Shown piece by piece: positions 53,548 through 61,607 of a stretch of 64,000 bases of DNA. The first letter of the stretch is position 1. Every line of letters begins with the position of its first letter. The notes under the pieces were generated by a model. It did no database searches. It saw nothing but the letters and a program-made list of their open reading frames with translations, and had not been told where the DNA came from. This DNA comes from Streptomyces fulvoviolaceus (GTDB taxonomy: Bacteria; Actinomycetota; Actinomycetes; Streptomycetales; Streptomycetaceae), in contig NZ_JOEY01000014.1 in assembly GCF_000718165.1 (NCBI RefSeq), positions 62,001 to 126,000 of the forward strand. Reading direction: 5' to 3'. The position numbers were made by a program, and so were the translations under genes.

Positions 53548-55026
53548 ATGGCGGCGGGAACCATGGATGTCGCACCACCGATGCGCGCTGCCGATTCCGC
53601 GGAGAGACACGGGCGCGGGACGCTCCGGCGCGTCCTCGCCCTGCCGCTCGTCCTGAGCCTCACCGTCCTGATGCCGGCCTTCGTCGCGCTGCAGCCCGGC
53701 GCAGGTCTGCGCGACCAGGTGTACTGGCTCCAGCTCGTGCTCACCGTGTACGCGGGCGCCCGGTTGTCGGCGATGATCCTGGGCCGACACCGCAAGCTGC
53801 TCCAGGGCACCTTCTGGCTGTTCGTCTACATGGCGATGGGCATCGCGGCGCTCGCGCAGGTCGTGGTGGGCAAGACGCCGGTGCCGGTGGCGGGTTCGCG
53901 GTCCGACCTGGACCTCGCGGTGGCGCTGGTGCTGGTGGCGTGCGTGGCCTTCGACGCGGGGGCGATGCTGGTGCGGCCGGGGGCGCGGCCGACCGCGCGG
54001 ACGGTGTTCCGGCCCGCGATGGTGTCCCGGCGACGACTCGCCGTGCTCATCGCGGTGGCGTTCGTCGGGAGCGGGCTGTTCGTGCTGAAGCTCGGCGGGC
54101 TGTCCGTGTTCTTCGCGAGCCGGATGGAGATCAACGAGTCGATCGCGTCCAGCGGTCTCTCCAGCCCCGGTTCGCAGGCGAGTACGGCGATCCTGCGCGG
54201 CTTCGGCACGGTGCCCGCGCTGCTCGCGCTGATGGTGGTGACCCGCTGGCTGATCACCTCGCCACGGGCCCGCAGAAGACCGCTGCCGTGGATCGCGCTG
54301 GTGGCGCTCATCGGCCTGAACGCCATAGTCAACAACCCGATATCAAACCCGCGTTACTGGTTCCTGACCGTCCTGCTCGCCCTGCTGTTCACCGTCTTCC
54401 CGCAGAGCCCGGCGATGTACCGGGCGGCCCTGTCGCTGGGGGTCGCGGCGGCGGTGCTGATCTTCCCGTTCGCGGACAAGTTCCGTTACGACGACGCCAA
54501 CTCCCGCACCACCGAGACGTCGTCGGTACTCGATCCGCTGGTGCTCAAGGACTACGACCAGATGGCGATGTTCGCCAACACCATCACGTACGCGGACGCG
54601 GGCAACGGCCACACCTACGGCCGCCAGCTCGCCGGCTCCGTCCTGTTCTTCGTGCCCCGGTCCGTGTGGACGGACAAGCCGAAGGACACCGGCGTGATGG
54701 TGAGCGAGTGGATGGCGGCGACCAACACCAACCGCTCCTCACCCCTGTGGGCCGAACTCTGGCTGGACTTCGGGCCGTTCGGGATGGTGGCCGGGTTCGG
54801 GCTGATCGGCTGGGCGTCGGCCCGGGTCGACCGGCGCTACGCCCACGCGGTGGCGCGACCGGGTCCGGCGAGCATTCTCACGCTCGCCGTCCCCCTGGTC
54901 GCGGGCTACTCCTTCATCCTGCTGCGCGGCCCGCTGCTCCAGGCCTCGGGCCGGGTCGCCATCGGCATCATGTGCCTGGCGCTGATCACGACGCTGCGCC
55001 CGGAGCGGTGGCGGCAGCTGCGCTGA
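53548..55026 (+). CDS. O-antigen/exopolysaccharide polymerase-like membrane protein
   Basis: A 492-residue protein with about 10-12 membrane helices and a large outer loop around residues 320-390. The pattern is that of Wzy-type polymerases or O-antigen ligases, and PRSVWTDKPKDTGVM is like the oligosaccharide repeat unit polymerase family. These enzymes join flipped repeat units into the long polymer. It starts at ATG 53548 behind GAGGGGGG, divergent from the acetyltransferase. Its 3' end lies in a tandem duplicated 151-bp block shared with the convergent flippase gene. Confidence 0.8.
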   Translation: MAAGTMDVAPPMRAADSAERHGRGTLRRVLALPLVLSLTVLMPAFVALQPGAGLRDQVYWLQLVLTVYAGARLSAMILGRHRKLLQGTFWLFVYMAMGIAALAQVVVGKTPVPVAGSRSDLDLAVALVLVACVAFDAGAMLVRPGARPTARTVFRPAMVSRRRLAVLIAVAFVGSGLFVLKLGGLSVFFASRMEINESIASSGLSSPGSQASTAILRGFGTVPALLALMVVTRWLITSPRARRRPLPWIALVALIGLNAIVNNPISNPRYWFLTVLLALLFTVFPQSPAMYRAALSLGVAAAVLIFPFADKFRYDDANSRTTETSSVLDPLVLKDYDQMAMFANTITYADAGNGHTYGRQLAGSVLFFVPRSVWTDKPKDTGVMVSEWMAATNTNRSSPLWAELWLDFGPFGMVAGFGLIGWASARVDRRYAHAVARPGPASILTLAVPLVAGYSFILLRGPLLQASGRVAIGIMCLALITTLRPERWRQLR

Positions 55027-55231
55027 CCTCGACCTTGAGGGGCAGGGGCGCCCGGGTGGCCCGTATCCACGCGGCCGCTCCCGTCAACCCGACGCCACCA
55101 GCCCGGTCACCACCGACATCACGCGCCTCGCACTGGTCACGACGCTGCCCCCGGAGCGGTGGCGGCAGCTGCGCTGACCTCGACCTTCGAGGGCAAGGGC
55201 GCCCGGGTGGCCTGGATCCACGCGGCCGCCC
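54952..55231. repeat. 151-bp tandem duplication at the wzy/wzx junction
   Basis: Copy A (about 54952-55080) and copy B (about 55103-55231) align with a 151-bp offset, for example ACGACGCTG at 54988 and 55139, and both hold GGAGCGGTGGCGGCAGCTGC. Copy A carries the end of the polymerase gene and copy B the end of the flippase gene. On the minus strand both copies can read the same C-terminus, VEVSAAAATAPGAAS. Confidence 0.8.
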
Positions 55232-56465
55232 CCTTCAGTACCGAGCCCAGGCACAGGCCCCAGGCCGCGCCCGCGACGCCGGTCCACGCGTATCCGGCGA
55301 GCAGCAATCCGGCCGACACCGGTGAGAACGCCAGCTGCACGGGCATGGTGGCGCGGGGTGCGAGCACCCGCAGGGCGAGCAGTCCGCAGACGCCGAAGGC
55401 CATCGCCGCGTACTGGGCACCGGTGGCCGGGAGGACCTTCGCGGCCGACTCCCAGGTGTCGCCGAGGAGTTGACGGCCCCACGAGGTGGGCAGCGTGTAC
55501 AGGACAGCGCCCCATCCTGCCGCTACGGCGGCCAGCGCGCCACCCGCGAGCAGGGCCGCCCGGCGGGGTGCCGGGTGGCGGTTGAGCAGGGGCGGGCCGA
55601 AGCCGGTGGCCGCGTTGAAGGCCACGTTGAGCGGTCCGAACAGGGTGGTCGCACCGCGCAGGGCACCCACCGCGAGCGGGGTCGCGAACAGGCCCAGGGC
55701 GAGGACGGCGAGCTGGCTGGTGGCGTTGCCGACGCCGAACTCGACCAGGAAGCGCCGGCCCAGGTGGCCCCGTACGAAATAGCGCTTCACGTCCGCCCGC
55801 TCGCCCGTGACGAGCGGGCGCAGCAGCGCGAGCGCCAGCAGCAGGGCGGGGGCGGCGGACAGGCCCCACACCAGGGTCGTCCGGGCCGCGGAGGCGCCGT
55901 CCGGCTGGAGCAGGAGGGCGGGCAGGGCGGCCGCGAGCCTCAGGAGGTCGGTGAACAGGGCCAGTTGGGGCTTGCGGAGGACCGAGAAGCAGTAGCGCAG
56001 GGTGTCCTGGGTCAGGGTGAGCGGCAGGATCAAGCCGAGGGCCGCGAACACCGCCGCGTCGGCGGTCGTGAGGAACGCGCCGCCCGCGAGCAGCGCGCCC
56101 AGCACGGCCGAGGCGCCCGCCGTGAACGCGACGGCGCTCCGGCAGGCCTGGCGCAGTGGCTGAACCTCTCGCCGGCCTGGTGGCTGGGCCACTCGCTGGC
56201 CCAGTGGCTCAGCCTCTCCCTGGCCCAGTGGCTCAGCCACTCGCCGACCCACTGGCTCAGCCTCTCCCCGGTGCAGCACCAGCTCCTGCCCGACGTACGC
56301 CCCGAACCCGCCGAGGAGCACGCTGAACACCACGTACGCCGTGGCGAACAGGGCGAAGGTGTCGGCCTCGCTGTGCCGGGCGACCAGGACCAGGACGGCG
56401 ATGTTGGTGAGCGCGCTCACCGCCTGGTCGAGGACGGAGCACAGGACGGCCGTACGGGCCCTCAC
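55137..56465 (-). CDS. Wzx-like polysaccharide flippase
   Basis: A 442-residue protein with about 12 membrane helices, like PST/MATE-type flippases (TNIAVLVLVARHSEADTFAL at the start, FSVLLGGFGAYVGQELVLHR next). It should move lipid-linked repeat units to the outer face. Start GTG 56465 overlaps the Wzz stop by 4 nt (GTGA). Between the second and third helices is a 24-bp tandem repeat that inserts about 38 residues of EAEPVGRR-type sequence. The C-terminus VEVSAAAATAPGAAS lies in the 151-bp duplication. Confidence 0.83.
   Translation of the reverse strand: MRARTAVLCSVLDQAVSALTNIAVLVLVARHSEADTFALFATAYVVFSVLLGGFGAYVGQELVLHRGEAEPVGRRVAEPLGQGEAEPLGQRVAQPPGRREVQPLRQACRSAVAFTAGASAVLGALLAGGAFLTTADAAVFAALGLILPLTLTQDTLRYCFSVLRKPQLALFTDLLRLAAALPALLLQPDGASAARTTLVWGLSAAPALLLALALLRPLVTGERADVKRYFVRGHLGRRFLVEFGVGNATSQLAVLALGLFATPLAVGALRGATTLFGPLNVAFNAATGFGPPLLNRHPAPRRAALLAGGALAAVAAGWGAVLYTLPTSWGRQLLGDTWESAAKVLPATGAQYAAMAFGVCGLLALRVLAPRATMPVQLAFSPVSAGLLLAGYAWTGVAGAAWGLCLGSVLKGAAAWIQATRAPLPSKVEVSAAAATAPGAAS
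56157..56271. repeat. 24-bp tandem repeat inside the flippase gene
   Basis: Units start at 56157, 56181, 56205, 56229 and 56253 (last one incomplete) and begin TGGCTG or TGGCTC. On the minus strand they give 8-residue Glu-Ala/Val-Glu-Pro-Leu-Gly-Gln/Arg blocks. It lies in a loop between membrane helices. Confidence 0.85.
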
Positions 56466-58099
56466 CGGCTGCCCGAGGACAGAGTGTCCCTCGGGACGGA
56501 CTCGGTGGTCAGGGGCGTGGTCGGGGTCGGGGTCGGGATCAGGGCGGCGCCTTCGACGCGCCGGCGCACCGTGCGCCGGCGCGGGGCCTGGTGCAGGACC
56601 GCGCCGAGGACCTGGCCGCCGGCGCCGTCGATGAGTTCCCGGATGCGCTCCAGTGCCGTACGGGCGACGGTGCGCGGGTCGCAGACCACGACCACGCCGT
56701 CCACCCGGTCGACGAGGGCGAGCGCGTCGGCGTAGGAGAGGACGGGCGGGGCGAGGACGACGACGGTGGTGTTCGGGGCGTCGGCCTGGTCGATGAGGCG
56801 GGTGGTGGCCGCGGAGGTGAGTGTGCGGGACACGTGCGGGACGCGGGTGCCGGGGACGAGCTCGAAGGTGCCGGACTCGCCCGCGTCGACGGTGATGTGC
56901 CGGCCGCCGGGCCACGGGACGCCGTCCGCCACCGCCTCGCCGGCCGCCCAGCCGGGGCGTACGCCGGGCGCCTCGGGCAGTCTGCGGGCCAGGCCGGGAT
57001 GGCGCAGGTCGGCCTCGACGAGCAGCGCGGACATGCCGGTCTCGGCGAAGCAGGCGGTGAGGTTGACGGCGACGACGGCGGCCGTGGCGCCCTCGCCGCC
57101 CGGTTCGACGACCAACAGCCTGCGGCGGTCGGCGAAGTGCCGGTCGTAGGCGAGCCGAAAGGCCACCGAGCGGTACTGCTCGGCGAGCGCGCCGTCGGCG
57201 GCGAGCAGCGGTTCCTCCGGGACCCGGGGCAGGCTGCCGAGAACCGGGGCGCGCAGGGCCCGGGAGACGCTGTCGGCCGAGCGGGCCGCCGGATCGAAGA
57301 CCATCCGCAGCCAGGCGCCGAGCAGCCCGAGGGCAAGGCCGACCACGCCGCCGAGCGCGATGAGCATGGGCGTGCCCAGGCCCTCCGCCTTGACGGGCTC
57401 CTCGGCCTTCACCGTGATGTAGCCGGGCGTGGTGTCGAGGGCCTGCAACTCGCTGATGTCGTTGGTGAGTTCGGAGATCTGGCTGAGCAGGTTGGCCTGC
57501 GCGGCCAGGGCGGTGCTCTTCTCGGTGTCGCCCTCCAGCTGGTTGATCTGGTCGAGGAGGTCCTCGCGCTGCTTGGCGAGCGGGTCGAGCTGCTTCTTGT
57601 AGCCGGCGATCATGTTGGTGACCGTGCCGGTGGTCTGCGTCTCGCGGTAGTCGAGGTAGGCCTGCGCGAAGGCCTCGGCGCCCTTGGCCGCGTCCCTCGC
57701 GTTGGCCGCGACGTAGTTGAACTTGAGGACCAGGGTGTCGGGCGGGTTGGTCACCTGGAGGTGGCCCTGGAGGTCGCCGGCGTCGTCGGTGCTGCGGCCG
57801 AGCTTCTCGGCGGCGCGCTCGGCGACCGCGTTGCCGGCGGCCGTCTGCCGTTCGCTGCCGATGTTGATCTGCTTGTCGACCGAAACGCCGTTCGTGGCAT
57901 ACGGGTTGATGGTCGCCGCCCGCACCAGCACCTCGCTGGAGGACTCGTACGTCGGGGCCGAGCCGTAGGCGAACCAGGCGCCGGCGAGCAGCCCGGCGAC
58001 GAGGCCGCCGGCGACCAGGACGCGGTGCCGCAGGACCTGCTGCACCTGGTCGCGCAGGAGCTCCGGCTCGTCCTCCCGCCCGCGTATGTCTTCGTTCAT
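56462..58099 (-). CDS. Wzz-like chain-length protein with degenerate tyrosine-kinase domain
   Basis: A 545-residue membrane protein. The Wzz part has TM1 (about 26-46), an outer coiled-coil-rich domain and TM2 (about 243-264) with Pro/Gly before it. A BY-kinase-like cytoplasmic domain follows. Its Walker A is EPGGEGATAA (332-341), without the GK(S/T), and Walker A' is EADLRHP, where a DxDxR motif is expected. There is no Tyr-rich tail. So it resembles Wzc-type fusions but has probably lost kinase activity and acts as a chain-length regulator. Its start overlaps the glycosyltransferase stop by 4 nt. Confidence 0.87.
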   Translation of the reverse strand: MNEDIRGREDEPELLRDQVQQVLRHRVLVAGGLVAGLLAGAWFAYGSAPTYESSSEVLVRAATINPYATNGVSVDKQINIGSERQTAAGNAVAERAAEKLGRSTDDAGDLQGHLQVTNPPDTLVLKFNYVAANARDAAKGAEAFAQAYLDYRETQTTGTVTNMIAGYKKQLDPLAKQREDLLDQINQLEGDTEKSTALAAQANLLSQISELTNDISELQALDTTPGYITVKAEEPVKAEGLGTPMLIALGGVVGLALGLLGAWLRMVFDPAARSADSVSRALRAPVLGSLPRVPEEPLLAADGALAEQYRSVAFRLAYDRHFADRRRLLVVEPGGEGATAAVVAVNLTACFAETGMSALLVEADLRHPGLARRLPEAPGVRPGWAAGEAVADGVPWPGGRHITVDAGESGTFELVPGTRVPHVSRTLTSAATTRLIDQADAPNTTVVVLAPPVLSYADALALVDRVDGVVVVCDPRTVARTALERIRELIDGAGGQVLGAVLHQAPRRRTVRRRVEGAALIPTPTPTTPLTTESVPRDTLSSGSR

Positions 58100-59388
58100 G
58101 CGCGTGCCGCTCCTTCGTGCGCAAGTGCTTCGTCGAGCAGGTCGTCCAGGCGGCCGAGTCCGGCCGCGGCGCTGAGATGTTCGTCCACGTACGCGGGCCC
58201 GCGCGCCCCGAGCCGGTCCGCCTCGGCCGGATCCGCGGCGAGCTCCTTGAGGGTGGAGAGCAGCGCGGCCGGGTCCTCCGGCGGGACCAGGACGCCCGCG
58301 CCGGAGCGGCGCACCTCGTCGGCGGTGCCGCCCTCGGCCGCGACGGAGGCGACCACGGGCCGGCCGGCGGCGAAGTACGAGGTGAGCTTGGACGGCACGC
58401 TCATGTCGAGCACGGACGCCCGCTGGGTGACCGCGAGGACGTCCGCGGCGGCGAGCACGTCCGGGAAGTCGGCGGTCTCGGCGGGCGGCAGGAAGTGCAG
58501 GTTGGGCACCTCGCGGGCGCGTTCCTGGAGGGCCGCGCGCTGGTTGCCGTCGCCCATCAGGACGAAGTCCACGCCCGGGTCGAGCCGGGCCGCGTCGACG
58601 AGGACCTCCAGGCCCTGCTTGAGGCCCATGTTCCCGGAGTGCAGGACGACTTGGCGGTCCGGCGCCCAGCCGAGCCGGGCCCGCGTCTCGGAACGCGAGC
58701 CCGAAGGCCGGGCCACGTGCGACCAGTTGGGGACGAGCCGGATGCGGGCCGGGTCGACGCCCATGGCCTCCACCCGCGGCCGGAAGCTGTCATGGATGAC
58801 GCCGACGAGAGCGGCCCGGCTCAGCGCGTACCGCTCGGCCCGTGCGGCCACGGCGGCCGCCCGGACGCCGCCGCTGATGCCGCTCTGCGCGGCCGCCGCA
58901 CCCATCAGGTCCTGGACGACCGGGAGGAACGGCACCCGGTGCCGGGCGGCGATCCGCGCCGCGACCACGGCACCCGCGAGGCTCGGCATCTGGGCGACCA
59001 CCGCGTGCGGGCGCGGCATGCGGGGCGGCGCGGCCAGCTGGTGGGCGAGCAGCGAGGCCTCGAACAGGGCCCGGCGCAAGGCGGTTTGCTTGGCCGGCAC
59101 GGTGTGTCTTCGCCGGTGGACGGTCACTCCGCCGCGCGATTCCCGGGCCCGCCAGCGGCCCGTGTAGGCCGGGTCGAGCTGCCAGGACGGGTAGTGCGGC
59201 ATGCCCGCGAGGACATGGGTGTCGGCGCCGCGCGCGGCCCAGTGCTCGGCGAGCTGGGTGGCGTACGGGCCGATGCCCGTGTGCTCGGGCGCGTAGTTGG
59301 TGGAGACCAGCAACAGAGTGCGGCCGGTCAAGGCGTGATGCTGGTCGATGTGCGCGGTACGGGCATGCGTGGGCTCAACTCCGGTCAA
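58096..59388 (-). CDS. GT4 glycosyltransferase, WcaI-like
   Basis: A 430-residue glycosyltransferase with the WcaI pattern: LLVSTNYAPEHTGIGPYATQ at the start, the LVPNWSHV linker, GSRSETRARLGWAPDRQVVLH, LHFLPP near the nucleotide site and PSKLTSYFAAGRPVVASVA with the acidic end. It is the first gene of the overlapping run glycosyltransferase-Wzz-flippase on the minus strand. It should add a sugar, possibly fucose, to the repeat unit; the sugar is not visible from sequence. Its promoter lies in the 135-bp divergent spacer with the cytidylyltransferase. Confidence 0.9.
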   Translation of the reverse strand: MTGVEPTHARTAHIDQHHALTGRTLLLVSTNYAPEHTGIGPYATQLAEHWAARGADTHVLAGMPHYPSWQLDPAYTGRWRARESRGGVTVHRRRHTVPAKQTALRRALFEASLLAHQLAAPPRMPRPHAVVAQMPSLAGAVVAARIAARHRVPFLPVVQDLMGAAAAQSGISGGVRAAAVAARAERYALSRAALVGVIHDSFRPRVEAMGVDPARIRLVPNWSHVARPSGSRSETRARLGWAPDRQVVLHSGNMGLKQGLEVLVDAARLDPGVDFVLMGDGNQRAALQERAREVPNLHFLPPAETADFPDVLAAADVLAVTQRASVLDMSVPSKLTSYFAAGRPVVASVAAEGGTADEVRRSGAGVLVPPEDPAALLSTLKELAADPAEADRLGARGPAYVDEHLSAAAGLGRLDDLLDEALAHEGAARA

Positions 59389-59523
59389 AGCCGGTCCCCT
59401 TCCCCCCAGAAGCGATCCTTGACCACCTTAACTGTTCACCGGATCTCCAGGTTGGCTTCACAGTAAGGTCGTTGGACCATCACCCGGACTGCCGGGTCGA
59501 CGTTCACCGTGGGGGGAGAACGC

Positions 59524-59976
59524 ATGGTCCACCGTGTCGGCTACGCGCCCGGCGTCTACGACCTGTTCCACATCGGCCACCTCAACATCCTCCGGCACGC
59601 CCGCAGTCAGTGCGACTACCTGGTCGCGGGCGTCGTCTCGGACGAGATGGCCGAACTGGCCAAGGGGCGCAGGCCCGTCGTCCCGCTGCCGGAGCGCCTG
59701 GAGATCGTGCGCAGTGTCCGGCACGTGGACGCCGCGTTCGTGGAGACCGTGCCCGACAAGCTGGAGACCTGGCAACAGGTCCGGTTCGACGTGATCTTCA
59801 AGGGGGACGACTGGCGGGGCACCGAGAAGGGCGCCCGCCTGGAGCGCGACTTCGCGACCGTCGGCGTCGAGGTCGTCTACTTCCCGTACACCGTGCACAC
59901 GTCCAGCACGCTGCTGGGCAAGGCGCTGGACGCGCTGGTCACGCCGGGAGCCGCGGAAGCGCGGACAGCTCCCTGA
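59524..59976 (+). CDS. Cytidylyltransferase, TagD/glycerol-3-phosphate type
   Basis: A 150-residue nucleotidyltransferase with GYAPGVYDLFHIGHLNIL (HxGH motif at residues about 16-19) and VIFKGDDWRG. It resembles glycerol-3-phosphate or ethanolamine-phosphate cytidylyltransferases, which make a CDP-alcohol. It starts at ATG behind GGGGGAG. It converges with the CDP-alcohol phosphotransferase and their 3' ends overlap by 38 bp, so the two are likely linked in one pathway. The exact alcohol is unknown. Confidence 0.88.
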   Translation: MVHRVGYAPGVYDLFHIGHLNILRHARSQCDYLVAGVVSDEMAELAKGRRPVVPLPERLEIVRSVRHVDAAFVETVPDKLETWQQVRFDVIFKGDDWRGTEKGARLERDFATVGVEVVYFPYTVHTSSTLLGKALDALVTPGAAEARTAP

Positions 59977-60652
59977 ACCACTTGGCGAGGAACGCCACGA
60001 GGAACAGCGCGTGGACGACGGCGAGGGCGGCGTAGGCCACCCGGAACACGCCGGGTGCGCCCAGCGTGAGGAACACCAGGCAGAACACCCCGTAGTCCAC
60101 CGGCAGCAGGGCGATGGCCCGCAGCCGGGAGGGCGGAGCCGCCGGGGTGTTCCCGGTGGGCCTTCCGCGCTTGAGCTGTTCGGTCAGCAGTCCGCCGCAG
60201 AAGGTGACCACGGCGGCGAGCTGGAAGCCGAGCGGCAGCAACAGCCAGCCGTCGCCGGGCAGTTCGAAGAACCGGTAGAAGGCGATCAGCACGGCCGTGT
60301 GCAGCGCGACCATCTTGGCGCAGTCCACGACATGGTCCAGCCATTCGCCCGCCGGGCCGCCCTTCCCGGTGAGCCGGGCGAGCTGACCGTCGGCCGAGTC
60401 GAAGGCGAAGCCGACCACCAGCGCCGCGTACACCGCGAGCGCGAGCGGCCAGGAAGGCCGTACGAGTGCCACGGCCGCGATCCCGGTGAAGGTGAACGCG
60501 GCGCTGACCAACGTGACCTGATTGGGTGTCAGCCCCACCCGGTACGCGCCCGCGGCCAGGATCCGCCCGGCCGGCCGGTTCACGTACCGCGAGTACAGCG
60601 ACACCCCCTTCGCCGACTTCTGTGCTCCTCGCAATGCCGTCAGAGTCCCCAC
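59939..60652 (-). CDS. CDP-alcohol phosphatidyltransferase family protein
   Basis: A 237-residue membrane enzyme with the family motif DSADGQLAR (D85, D88, G89, A92, R93), G102, D106 and D110. It has about six membrane helices. These enzymes transfer a phospho-alcohol from CDP-alcohol to a second hydroxyl. Facing the cytidylyltransferase, it may add a phosphate-linked alcohol to a lipid or sugar of the envelope. Typical for such proteins in Streptomyces, it has a Pro/Arg-rich loop late in the protein (RPTGNTPAAPPSRLR). Confidence 0.9.
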   Translation of the reverse strand: MGTLTALRGAQKSAKGVSLYSRYVNRPAGRILAAGAYRVGLTPNQVTLVSAAFTFTGIAAVALVRPSWPLALAVYAALVVGFAFDSADGQLARLTGKGGPAGEWLDHVVDCAKMVALHTAVLIAFYRFFELPGDGWLLLPLGFQLAAVVTFCGGLLTEQLKRGRPTGNTPAAPPSRLRAIALLPVDYGVFCLVFLTLGAPGVFRVAYAALAVVHALFLVAFLAKWFRELSALPRLPA

Positions 60653-60724
60653 GAGCCCCCCTCGCGCCCCCGTGCCGCATCAGTGAACGCCATGATGACA
60701 CGGGGTGAACGGACGTTCGGCGTG

Positions 60725-61534
60725 CTAGCCGATGTTGACGGAATACGACTTGGTGTCGAGCCGCCCCGTGCCCTTGAAGACCTCGGTGCCGGACTCGATC
60801 CCGGAGACGTACTTGTCGTTGCTCAGCAGGTTGCGGCAGACCAGGGCCTGGGTGAAGTCGTCCAGGTTCAACGAGGCCTTGGTGGTGTTGGTGCGCCGGA
60901 CGAAGGAGTACACCTTCCAGCCGATGTCGCCCTGGTAGATGTCCCACATCGCGCCACCGAGGCTGACGCTGCCGTACTTCGTGCCCAGCGGGCCCGCCCC
61001 GCCCTGCCGGTTGAGCCAGATCATGATCTCGTCGGTGGGCTGGTCCTGCCAGTCGGCGGTGTTCTTGGTGTGCAGCCACAGGTCGTAGGCGACGTTCATG
61101 GTGCCCGGGTTGGAGCTGACCGTGAAGTCCCAGCTGGTGTTGACGGGCTTGCGGTCGCCGACCCGGATCGGCAGTCCGGTGGAGGCCTTGTCGACCTTCC
61201 AGCCCCAGTGCCAGCCGAGCACTGTGCTGGCGTACGACTTCACGTCGTAGTCCTTGCCCGTGGCGCTGTTGGCCAGGTTGTAGCTCGTGCCCCACGAAAT
61301 CGTGGATCCCGACCGGGAGTTGTCCCAGACGCACTGGGTGCCGGTGTACTTCCCCTCGTTCCAGAGGTTGTTGTTCACGTAGTACTTGCCGAGCGTGATC
61401 GTGTCGTAGGCCGTGCACTTCTTGTTGGACTCGTCCGCCTGCGCGACGGTGACGCCGACGGCCGCGGCGAGGGCGACCGTGGCGGCGGCGAGGGTCTTCG
61501 CCTTCTTGGAGTAGTGGGGACGGCGGTGCTGCAT
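60725..61534 (-). CDS. Secreted GH12 endoglucanase-like protein
   Basis: A 269-residue secreted glycoside hydrolase of family 12. A signal peptide (about 1-33) is followed by a beta-jelly-roll domain with Cys40 and Cys68 as a probable disulfide, the nucleophile E169 in TDEIMIWLN and the acid/base E251 in SGTEVFKG, the two catalytic glutamates of GH12. It cuts beta-1,4-glucans. It lies beside the exopolysaccharide cluster and could act on plant or microbial glucans. No carbohydrate-binding module is attached. Upstream there is no CebR-type cellobiose operator. Confidence 0.93.
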   Translation of the reverse strand: MQHRRPHYSKKAKTLAAATVALAAAVGVTVAQADESNKKCTAYDTITLGKYYVNNNLWNEGKYTGTQCVWDNSRSGSTISWGTSYNLANSATGKDYDVKSYASTVLGWHWGWKVDKASTGLPIRVGDRKPVNTSWDFTVSSNPGTMNVAYDLWLHTKNTADWQDQPTDEIMIWLNRQGGAGPLGTKYGSVSLGGAMWDIYQGDIGWKVYSFVRRTNTTKASLNLDDFTQALVCRNLLSNDKYVSGIESGTEVFKGTGRLDTKSYSVNIG

Positions 61535-61592
61535 GGCGGGCGGTCCTTACGGAGAGGGCTGATCGGTTACGTCCTCTCAGTGGCCGCCCGCC
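61535..61592 (-). terminator. Possible terminator after the kinase gene
   Basis: Inverted arms GGCGGGCGG (61535-61543) and CCGCCCGCC (61584-61592) enclose a second inner pair GAGAGG/CCTCTC in the 73-bp spacer between the kinase stop and the GH12 start. It may also lie in the GH12 leader. Confidence 0.45.
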
Positions 61593-61607
61593 CGCGAAAG
61601 GTTGCCG

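Noticed and set aside
56157..56271. CRISPR array
   Set aside because: The 24-bp units are contiguous without spacers and coding within a flippase.
61535..61607. CebR operator upstream of the GH12 gene
   Set aside because: No TGGGAGCGCTCCCA-like box is present in the spacer.
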